Part shown: positions 5,186 to 10,877 of the stretch, piece by piece
How positions within the stretch are numbered: the first letter of the stretch is position 1
Layout: each line of letters opens with the position of its first letter
Assembly: GCA_017646885.1 (NCBI GenBank)
Contig: JAGCLR010000066.1
Span: 1-13,737 of the forward strand
Length of the DNA stretch: 13,737 nt
Direction: 5' to 3'
Source: Methanobrevibacter sp.
GTDB lineage: Archaea > Methanobacteriota > Methanobacteria > Methanobacteriales > Methanobacteriaceae
Position numbers and translations under genes: made by a program
Notes under the pieces: generated by a model
Database searches by the model: none
The model's input: the letters and a program-made list of their open reading frames with translations, nothing else
What the model was told of the DNA's origin: nothing

Positions 5186-7590
5186 TAGATATAGACTCCT
5201 TTCATTAATTCTTCGTTTATTGTTTCGACATAATGATTATCTTCTGAAACTGTTGTAAGTCTAATCAAGCGACCTCTAAAATATTGAGAGTTATCATCGC
5301 TAATATAGCTTCTTATTTTATCAATAATTCTTACTGACATACCATTATATCTTAATTTTTCAAAATAAGCTTCTTTTTCCACTTCAGAACATTCATAAAT
5401 TTCCACAAAAGGAAAGAGCTTATTGTTATATGTTAAAGCGCTTGTCTTGGTAATGCTATTAGGAAGCGCTCTAATATTGCCTAATTGTAAGTTGTAATTA
5501 TCTAAAGCATAGTTTCTAGCTTCTTCTTGTCTTTTTTGAATGTTTGCAACATCTAAAACACCGCCTGCACCTGAGACAACACCACCAACAACAGCGCCTG
5601 CAACAGCACCATAGCCACCGCCCATCATACCGCCTGCGATAGCACCGCTAGCTGTTCCCTGAATAGTTCCTGCAATAGCGCCCCAAGTTGCCTCTTGTAA
5701 ATTGATAGCATTATTAACATCTAAGTTTTGAATTTGTCTATCAAAAATAGCTTGATAATTCTTGTTTTGAATTTCATAAACATTCCAAGCATCGTTGATA
5801 ATTCCTAAAGAGAAGTCTCCACCACAAATCAAGCCTCTAATATCATTAAAATCTTGTCCATACAAGAATGAAAAATCAGGGTTTACATGAATATAAGGGT
5901 TGAACGGTCTCAAAGTAATATCAACATTAAAAGATGTAATTTCTCCACCGTTTTTAGCTAAGTTCATGTCAAATAAACCATTGTAGTTAGGAGAGCATAA
6001 TCTAACAAGAGTGCAGTCATTTATGTATTTTATTTTATAGGGTTGAGGAACATTGTTGCTGATGCTTATATTTACTTTTTGAGCAATATCAAGAGTGAAG
6101 TTTGCGCTATGGCATACTAATAAAAAGTCTGTAACATCTCCACTATGCACACATTTTATAGTTTCTCCTGCATAATCTTCAGGAACAAATATACCGCCCT
6201 CAGCTCCATAATCTTCATTGATTAGGTTTTGACATGGACAATATGGAAGTAATTGAAGATCTAAAACATATTCGCTTGTCAAAGCAGTTGCTAACGAGTT
6301 CATAATTTTAAGACTCTTCTCCGCTGTTGCTTGTGTATCAATAGAGACTTCTGTCCCTATAAACATTTCTAAGTTTCCATAAGGTAAACAAATAGCATCA
6401 AATAGTGAAGAGTCCGCTGTTCCATTTCCTGAATAAGCACCTAAATCGGCTTCAGTTTGAAGATCCTTCATTTCTTCTAAAGAGACTGTAATAGAAGTAA
6501 TCTCTGAAGTAACAGAAAAAGCTTTATTATTAGGAGATGCGCTTTGAGATAAAGCTGTGTTCCAATAATTAGTCATTAGAGTTTTTAAAGAAAATTGAAC
6601 GGTAGTAACATCTTCTTTTACAGTAGATGTTGAATAGCTTAAAGTAACTTTAAAATATTTGCCCTGACTGTCTTTAATAATTTTACCATCATAGGCAGAT
6701 AAGCCATCGGTAGAATTGTAACCATAAGCGCTATTTGTTGTGCTAATCAAAGTTGACATATTAGAAATAAATTGTCCATTTAAATTAGTCAATACAAAAC
6801 TTGTGCTTTTATCTGTGCTTAAATTTGTGTTGTAGTTAAAGCTAGAATAACTGCTTACAGAGCTTTCTTGTAAGCTATTAACCATATAACCATAAGAATA
6901 AAATACTTGATTATAATCAACAACAAATGTGTGTTTTTTAGCAACTTTATATGGAGTGGTAATATTTCCGTAATACTGCCATGCAGTAATTGGAGTGCTT
7001 AAAGTCTCATAAACAAAGGTGCTGTCATCAGAAACATTCAAAGCAAATTTTCCACTGCTACCTATGGAAGTGTTGCCTAAAACACCTTTTTTAAGATAAA
7101 GGACTAGCCATGCACAATTAGATTTATCTTTAAGTAAAATTTCTCTCTTTTTAATTTGATTTACTCTCAAATCTTCATTGTTCAAAAGCAGAGGAGAGTC
7201 AATGTCATTTATAATTCCTCTTTCAACATAAATTGGCGCATCTCTTAAATCATTAAAAGAGTCCGCTAAAACATCTCTTCTAAGAAAATAAAGCCATTGT
7301 CCTTTTCTATTTCTCTTTTGCTCTAAAACAAACCAACGAGAAACAATTTCTAAATCTTCATCTAAGAGCAAAAAATAATCAGGATCAAATGGAACATCAT
7401 TAGCAATTATTTCAGTCGTAATATTATCATTAGGGTTGAAATCAAAAGGGAGAGCTTTTCCATCAGAGTCTGAAGGAATATAGAAACTCTCTGAAGCATC
7501 TTGATAATCTTCGAGAGACTCTCTTCTGATAAGCTTACGATTAAAATAATTATTAAATCTTTCTAAAAAGCAATAGTGTGTTTTAGCCAT
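5185..7590 (-). CDS. Distal tail knob protein with membrane-pore loop, phi29 gp9-like
   Basis: This is the largest gene, 801 residues (phi29 gp9 is 599). The N-terminal 150 residues match the gp9 tube domain in style: Trp-Phe-Val-Leu-Glu, Trp-Leu-Tyr-Phe-Leu-Arg-Arg-Asp-Val-Leu, then Ile-Tyr-Val-Glu-Arg-Gly-Ile. Residues 170-430 are Ser/Thr/Tyr-rich and probably account for most of the extra length. Residues 637-680 are a Gly/Ala-rich hydrophobic stretch full of small-residue repeats (Gly-Ala-Ile-Ala-Gly...Gly-Met-Met-Gly-Gly-Gly), at the same relative place as the gp9 loop known to insert into the host membrane. After it come Asn-Ile-Arg-Ala-Leu-Pro-Asn-Ser and a C-terminal domain with Leu-Arg-Tyr-Asn-Gly-Met and Phe-Arg-Gly-Arg-Leu, equivalent to the gp9 C-terminus. 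It should form the hexameric needle tip that delivers DNA. AGGAG lies 6 bases before the ATG. Confidence 0.88.
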   Translation of the reverse strand: MAKTHYCFLERFNNYFNRKLIRRESLEDYQDASESFYIPSDSDGKALPFDFNPNDNITTEIIANDVPFDPDYFLLLDEDLEIVSRWFVLEQKRNRKGQWLYFLRRDVLADSFNDLRDAPIYVERGIINDIDSPLLLNNEDLRVNQIKKREILLKDKSNCAWLVLYLKKGVLGNTSIGSSGKFALNVSDDSTFVYETLSTPITAWQYYGNITTPYKVAKKHTFVVDYNQVFYSYGYMVNSLQESSVSSYSSFNYNTNLSTDKSTSFVLTNLNGQFISNMSTLISTTNSAYGYNSTDGLSAYDGKIIKDSQGKYFKVTLSYSTSTVKEDVTTVQFSLKTLMTNYWNTALSQSASPNNKAFSVTSEITSITVSLEEMKDLQTEADLGAYSGNGTADSSLFDAICLPYGNLEMFIGTEVSIDTQATAEKSLKIMNSLATALTSEYVLDLQLLPYCPCQNLINEDYGAEGGIFVPEDYAGETIKCVHSGDVTDFLLVCHSANFTLDIAQKVNISISNNVPQPYKIKYINDCTLVRLCSPNYNGLFDMNLAKNGGEITSFNVDITLRPFNPYIHVNPDFSFLYGQDFNDIRGLICGGDFSLGIINDAWNVYEIQNKNYQAIFDRQIQNLDVNNAINLQEATWGAIAGTIQGTASGAIAGGMMGGGYGAVAGAVVGGVVSGAGGVLDVANIQKRQEEARNYALDNYNLQLGNIRALPNSITKTSALTYNNKLFPFVEIYECSEVEKEAYFEKLRYNGMSVRIIDKIRSYISDDNSQYFRGRLIRLTTVSEDNHYVETINEELMKGVYI

Positions 7591-7604
7591 AAAGACTCCT
7601 AAGC

Positions 7605-7640
7605 ATCAGGAGGAGAGCAATAAATGACTCCCCTCCTGAT
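7605..7640 (-). promoter_or_regulatory. Strong mRNA hairpin between capsid and tail genes
   Basis: Arms 7605-7617 and 7628-7640 form a 13-bp stem with a 10-base loop. On the minus-strand mRNA the only imperfect position is a G-U pair; on the plus strand it would be an A-C mismatch, so the structure appears selected in the late transcript. No T-run follows on the minus strand; a ribosome binding site and the tail gene start do. It probably attenuates or processes the message, allowing high capsid and lower tail expression. Confidence 0.7.
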
Positions 7641-7674
7641 AGGTTTTAGTTATCTAACTCTTACGAGACTAGAC

Positions 7675-8769
7675 CTAGTTTTCGACCACTCTAACAAACG
7701 GATGCGCGTAGAGATGTTCTAAGCTGTTGTGTCCAAATGTTAAATAGTGATTTTCGGTTAAGCTTCTTGGGTTGAAGAAGGAAGTGCCAACTTCAAACGC
7801 GCTCATGTATGGAGGAAGTTTTGTAACAACCTTTGCGATAATGTTTGGGTTGACTTCGTAACCATCGCCTGAGGCAACAACTGCACTAACAGGGAATTTA
7901 TCGCCTGCGAATAAGTGAGTTGTAACACCACCGACTGTTACATCTTGCTCATACATCGCTCTGACATCATCGGTTGCACCGACTGTCTTGGAAGCTGTTA
8001 AAATGTCACCAAAATATCTTGCAGGAAGCATATCTTGGGAGACTTTCTTAACGATACCTTCTTTATGGAAGATGGTTGGGAGATCTAAATAAGTGATCTC
8101 GTTGGCATACTTAGAGTTAAAGATGATGATAACTTCATCTTCATCATAGCTCTTTAAATGACCGTAATCGTTGAATGAACGAGAGACATCTTTCATGTCG
8201 ATCATTAAGTTAGCTAAAGCATTACCGATTTTTTGTGCTCTTAAACGAGCTTCGCTTTCTTCATCTGCGGTTGTTGCAGGAGTTGTGATGCCACTTAATG
8301 TAACATTAACATCCGCTTGCACAGAAGAAACAGCAACACCTAAGAAGGCATTGTAAGTTGTTTGGTCATAGACCTTTTTGGTATCTCTTAACCAACCAAG
8401 AGTAACAGCATTGAATTGAGCGAAAGCGCCTTCATCTTTCCAAGCTCTCTTGGAGAGATAGTAGTCAACTGTAACTCTGATTTGTCTAAAGACATTTAAG
8501 AAGATAGCTTGACATTCTGGATCGGCAGGTCTGTCGAGAGAAAGCAAGTTAGATGCTTCTGTATCTCCGCCCCACGCGTGAGATTTTAAAACATCTGTGT
8601 CATAGTAAAGTTTAGTGTCGCCATATAAGCCACCATCGACTCTAGCCCTATTGACTAAACTAGAGAAGCCATCCTTAATGTTATCAGCATTGATTTGTTG
8701 GCTGATAATCATGTTAAATAAGGAAGAGAAAATTTCATTAGGATTAAGTGATCCTGAAAAAGCTGGCAT
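7675..8769 (-). CDS. Major capsid protein, phi29 gp8-like (HK97 fold)
   Basis: The protein has 364 residues; phi29 gp8 has 448 including a C-terminal Ig-like domain that is absent here. AGGAGGG lies 7 bases before ATG 8769. Resemblance to gp8 is in the core: a segment around Leu-Ala-Asn-Leu-Met-Ile-Asp-Met-Lys-Asp-Val-Ser-Arg-Ser-Phe-Asn (185-200), then Asp-Glu-Asp-Glu-Val-Ile-Ile-Ile-Phe-Asn-Ser-Lys-Tyr-Ala-Asn-Glu-Ile (209-225), matching gp8 positions that read Leu-Ile-Ile-Asp-Ala-Asp-Leu-Glu-Ala-Glu-Leu. The long helix of residues 82-112 and the C-terminal Phe-Gly-His-Asn-Ser-Leu-Glu-His-Leu also suit an HK97-type shell protein. Position directly after the scaffold gene supports the call. 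The preceding strong ribosome binding site and downstream hairpin fit high expression. Confidence 0.82.
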   Translation of the reverse strand: MPAFSGSLNPNEIFSSLFNMIISQQINADNIKDGFSSLVNRARVDGGLYGDTKLYYDTDVLKSHAWGGDTEASNLLSLDRPADPECQAIFLNVFRQIRVTVDYYLSKRAWKDEGAFAQFNAVTLGWLRDTKKVYDQTTYNAFLGVAVSSVQADVNVTLSGITTPATTADEESEARLRAQKIGNALANLMIDMKDVSRSFNDYGHLKSYDEDEVIIIFNSKYANEITYLDLPTIFHKEGIVKKVSQDMLPARYFGDILTASKTVGATDDVRAMYEQDVTVGGVTTHLFAGDKFPVSAVVASGDGYEVNPNIIAKVVTKLPPYMSAFEVGTSFFNPRSLTENHYLTFGHNSLEHLYAHPFVRVVEN

Positions 8770-8781
8770 ATTTTAGCCCTC

Positions 8782-9372
8782 CTATTTAAGTGCCCCTATT
8801 TTCTTTAAGTGAGCGAGGAAGCTTGGAGAGTCATTAGCAGTTTCTTGTTGTAATAAGGCTGTAAAGACTTCAGAAGAGCCTTCTGATTTGTCAATACATT
8901 CTTGCACAGTTTTAGCAACTGCATTTGCTCTTTCAACATCTTGCTCGTTAGGCTTGATTTTAGCGCCATGAGGAAGGAAGGGATCATAACCTTCTTGTTC
9001 AATAACCGCTTCTCTAAGTTCGAGAGTCTTTTTCCAAAAGTCTAAATTCGATAAGTCAGCACCTTTTGGACCATAGAGCTCTTCTCTTAAAGATTTAATA
9101 TCAGCCTTTTCAGGAGTGGGCTGACCGTTGCCAGAACCGCCATCTCCGTTTATAACTTGAGCTATAAGTTCTTTGTTTTCATTTTGAAGTTTCTCATAAT
9201 CTTCTTTAGAAACAGAGTTTTCTTTTAGCTCTTTTAAAGCCTTTGCTAATTCCAAATTGGAAGGCTCAGGCTTTTTTTCCTTTTCTTTTTCTTCAGGCTT
9301 TGGATCTCCACCGCCTTCTCCCTTTGGATCAGGGAACATTAATAATAACATCCTTCTAACGAATAACAACAT
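8782..9372 (-). CDS. Capsid scaffolding protein, phi29 gp7-like
   Basis: The protein has 196 residues and is the first gene of the late operon. AAGGAGG lies 9 bases before ATG 9372, which decides this start over internal Met codons at 8 and 12. The N-terminus is short, hydrophobic and basic (Met-Leu-Leu-Phe-Val-Arg-Arg-Met-Leu-Leu-Leu), then comes an acidic Pro/Glu/Lys linker (17-37), a coiled coil (about 38-72, Glu-Leu-Ala-Lys-Ala-Leu-Lys-Glu-Leu-Lys), a Gly-rich hinge (76-84), and a mostly helical C-terminal half ending in His-Leu-Lys-Lys-Ile-Gly-Ala-Leu-Lys. Low-complexity, charged, helical proteins immediately upstream of the capsid gene are typically scaffolds, lost from mature heads. 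Sequence similarity to gp7 is not obvious; composition and position carry the call. Confidence 0.75.
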   Translation of the reverse strand: MLLFVRRMLLLMFPDPKGEGGGDPKPEEKEKEKKPEPSNLELAKALKELKENSVSKEDYEKLQNENKELIAQVINGDGGSGNGQPTPEKADIKSLREELYGPKGADLSNLDFWKKTLELREAVIEQEGYDPFLPHGAKIKPNEQDVERANAVAKTVQECIDKSEGSSEVFTALLQQETANDSPSFLAHLKKIGALK

Positions 9373-9411
9373 AAACTAAAACCTCCTTATTGTTAGAAAG
9401 TCATAAGGGTT

Positions 9412-9532
9412 GACTGCGTTGAACAAACCTAGTGTCCAATTAGTCAGAAGTGAGGACCTCTTCGGTTAGACTCTCACATCCTGATTTTTGTAGATATAAC
9501 GCAGTTCCGCTGACTGAGGAACAAAGTCCTCA
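9412..9532 (+). ncRNA. Structured RNA candidate in the divergent control region
   Basis: Nested stems on the plus strand: 9412-9421 with 9497-9506 (10 bp), 9423-9427 with 9487-9491 (5 bp), 9442-9447 with 9481-9486 (6 bp), 9450-9454 with 9473-9477 (5 bp), and 9455-9458 with 9464-9467 (4 bp, loop TCTTC). Four G-U pairs are allowed only on the plus strand; on the minus strand they become A-C mismatches. A hairpin 9515-9520 with 9527-9532 and T-rich sequence to 9544 follow, and could be a weak terminator. It may be a packaging-RNA-like molecule or, on the other strand, a structured leader of the late mRNA. No clear plus-strand promoter is visible upstream. Confidence 0.45.
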
Positions 9533-9537
9533 TTAGA
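9532..9537 (-). promoter_or_regulatory. Possible -10 box of the late promoter
   Basis: Read on the minus strand this is TCTAAT, one mismatch from TATAAT, with only A/T-rich sequence (TTTATA, 19 bases further upstream) in place of a -35 box. A weak -35 fits a late promoter that needs a phage activator, as phi29 A3 needs p4. Transcription would start near 9525 and give a structured leader of about 150 nt before the scaffold gene. This is tentative; other A/T-rich candidates lie nearby. Confidence 0.3.
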
Positions 9538-9583
9538 TATTTTTGCACATTTTTTTTATAAATAAAATAAAATTCTTTTAGTC

Positions 9584-9600
9584 CTTTACATTTTATAAAG
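9584..9600. promoter_or_regulatory. Putative operator O-right (17-bp dyad)
   Basis: The sequence is CTTTACA-TTT-TATAAAG, identical to the copy at 198-214 except for the three central bases. It overlaps the -35 hexamer of the right early promoter in the same register as the left copy. The A/T-rich block 9545-9583 lies immediately upstream and could be an UP element or a bent segment. Confidence 0.6.
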
Positions 9601-9612
9601 TAGTAGTATAAT
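9585..9612 (+). promoter_or_regulatory. Sigma-A-type early promoter, replication operon
   Basis: A -35 box TTTACA (9585-9590) and a perfect -10 box TATAAT (9607-9612) are 16 bases apart. Transcription should start near 9618, almost directly at the ribosome binding site GGGAGG (9619-9624), giving an unusually short leader before ATG 9632. It drives the replication and packaging genes and is divergent from the late operon. Confidence 0.85.
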
Positions 9613-9631
9613 GTTATTGGGAGGTTAGTGT

Positions 9632-9901
9632 ATGGCTAAAAAAGACCAAAAACAAGCAACTACTTTTCAAGAAAAGTTGTTAGAAGCTTTAACTAAATTC
9701 GACCTTAAAGCTTTCAAAAAATGGGTTGAAAAATATAACAAGCCTTTATGGAAACTATATAAAATTCAACCTGAAAAAACACAGATGGCTACTATGTGCA
9801 AAATGATTTGCAATAGGACCGATATGTTAGCCACAGAAGCTCATAGAAAAGCTACTAATTGGCTAATTAAAAATGGTTATATGAAAGGACAGTTATTTTA
9901 A
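9632..9901 (+). CDS. Small basic early protein, function unknown
   Basis: This 89-residue, Lys-rich protein is the first gene of the replication operon. It appears all-helical: an amphipathic helix at 11-36 (Thr-Phe-Gln-Glu-Lys-Leu-Leu-Glu-Ala-Leu), aromatic turns with Trp at 31, 40 and 77, and a C-terminal segment Ala-Thr-Asn-Trp-Leu-Ile-Lys-Asn-Gly-Tyr. The compact basic helical nature would suit a DNA-binding or architectural protein, and by position it could stand where phi29 encodes p6 or another early DNA-binding protein, but there is no recognisable motif. The stop overlaps the next start (TAATG), so the two are translationally coupled. Function not assigned. Confidence 0.75.
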   Translation: MAKKDQKQATTFQEKLLEALTKFDLKAFKKWVEKYNKPLWKLYKIQPEKTQMATMCKMICNRTDMLATEAHRKATNWLIKNGYMKGQLF

Positions 9902-10116
9902 TGAGTAAATGCGAAATTAGAGTCAATAAAGATTTTGTCAATAGGCTTGTCAAATATAGACATGGCACTATTGAAAGCTTCTTAGGATGTTACCACATTT
10001 CTAGGATGCGCTATTGGCAGATTTTAAATCAGCCACATTTATCTAAAGAAGTTCCATGTTTAAAAAAGCTTGCGGACTTTTTAGGGGTAACAGTAGATGA
10101 AATCATTAAGGAGTAA
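9901..10116 (+). CDS. Cro/C1-type (XRE) helix-turn-helix regulator
   Basis: The protein has 71 residues. The C-terminal two thirds fit a Cro/C1 HTH domain: a first helix around 11-19, Thr-Ile-Glu-Ser-Phe-Leu-Gly-Cys (23-30) as helix two, a recognition helix Ser-Arg-Met-Arg-Tyr-Trp-Gln-Ile-Leu-Asn (34-43), and the family-typical ending Leu-Lys-Lys-Leu-Ala-Asp-Phe-Leu-Gly-Val-Thr-Val-Asp-Glu-Ile-Ile (54-69). No ligand or oligomerisation domain follows. It is coupled to the preceding gene through TAATG. It is the only recognisable DNA-binding regulator in the window, so it is the natural candidate to bind the two 17-bp dyads on the early promoters (an early-to-late switch, negative autoregulation) or to act at the late promoter. 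Binding is inferred. Confidence 0.82.
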   Translation: MSKCEIRVNKDFVNRLVKYRHGTIESFLGCYHISRMRYWQILNQPHLSKEVPCLKKLADFLGVTVDEIIKE

Positions 10117-10118
10117 TT

Positions 10119-10868
10119 ATGGAAAATCAAAATAAGAAAATAACAGTTGGAAGCTTTAATGAAGTTATTAAGGCGGTCCAAGAAGATAAAAAATTAGTTC
10201 CTGATTTATTAAAAGCGGAAAACGGTAACAATTTTAGAGCCATTAGTGAGTCAGCTATTTTAGATGTTATCAACCCAATTTTAATTGAACACGAATGGTT
10301 TTATGAAATCAGAGTCAAAAAATCTGATCTTCAAATAAGAGAAGCTTTTGGATCTAAGGGAAAGAAGCTTCAATTTATTGCTACTATTGAGGTTGCGGTT
10401 GTGTTTCATAATTGTTTATTCCCTGAAGAAATGGTCGGCACAGAGTCTGTCAGCATGGGTATCGATGATAACGATAAAGCTATGGGTAAGGCTTACACAT
10501 ACGCGGTTAAATATGCTCTTTTAAAATTATTTAGACTCCGCTACGGAGATGACTCAGACTTTGAAGCTTCTAAGCCTTTGCACACAGAAAAACCAAAGGA
10601 AGAAGAAAAAATAAAGCCTGAAAAAGAAGATAAAAAGCCAAAATCTGCACAAAAAGCGCAAAAAGGCGGAAAACCTTCAGGAATGGACAAGCCTATGACT
10701 GAAGCTCAAAGAGATTATATCTTAGGCATGATGAAACAAAAGAAAGTTGAAGAAAGACAAGTTTTAGAGACTTTCCAAGTTGAGCCTTCTAGAGATGAAT
10801 TTATTCCTATGCCAACCGCTAGAGCGATTATCAAATGGCTTGAAGATGATGAATATTTACCTTTTTAG
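10119..10868 (+). CDS. erf: ERF-family single-strand annealing protein with SSB-like tail
   Basis: The protein has 249 residues, with AAGGAG 6 bases before the ATG. The core (about 35-150) carries the ERF signature: Ser-Met-Gly-Ile-Asp-Asp-Asn-Asp-Lys-Ala-Met-Gly-Lys-Ala-Tyr-Thr-Tyr-Ala-Val-Lys-Tyr-plus Ala-Leu (112-134), followed by Gly-Asp-Asp-Ser-Asp (143-147). ERF proteins bind single-stranded DNA as rings and anneal complementary strands. A Lys/Glu/Pro linker (153-192) joins a small C-terminal domain (193-241, Met-Thr-Glu-Ala-Gln-Arg). The last residues, Glu-Asp-Asp-Glu-Tyr-Leu-Pro-Phe, closely resemble the acidic tip of bacterial SSB (ending in Asp-Asp-x-Pro-Phe type), which recruits host replication and repair proteins. 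It occupies the place of phi29 gp5, so it may act as the phage ssDNA-binding protein during replication. Confidence 0.85.
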   Translation: MENQNKKITVGSFNEVIKAVQEDKKLVPDLLKAENGNNFRAISESAILDVINPILIEHEWFYEIRVKKSDLQIREAFGSKGKKLQFIATIEVAVVFHNCLFPEEMVGTESVSMGIDDNDKAMGKAYTYAVKYALLKLFRLRYGDDSDFEASKPLHTEKPKEEEKIKPEKEDKKPKSAQKAQKGGKPSGMDKPMTEAQRDYILGMMKQKKVEERQVLETFQVEPSRDEFIPMPTARAIIKWLEDDEYLPF

Positions 10869-10877
10869 GAGTTCTTT

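Noticed and set aside
8171..8356. Plus-strand frame opposite the capsid gene
   Set aside because: Antisense shadow without start signals.
8805..9002. Minus-strand frame in another register inside the scaffold gene
   Set aside because: Out-of-frame shadow of the scaffold gene; no own ribosome binding site.
9412..9506. tRNA gene in the structured intergenic segment
   Set aside because: No cloverleaf with acceptor stem, anticodon arm and T-loop consensus can be drawn; the fold is one long irregular hairpin.
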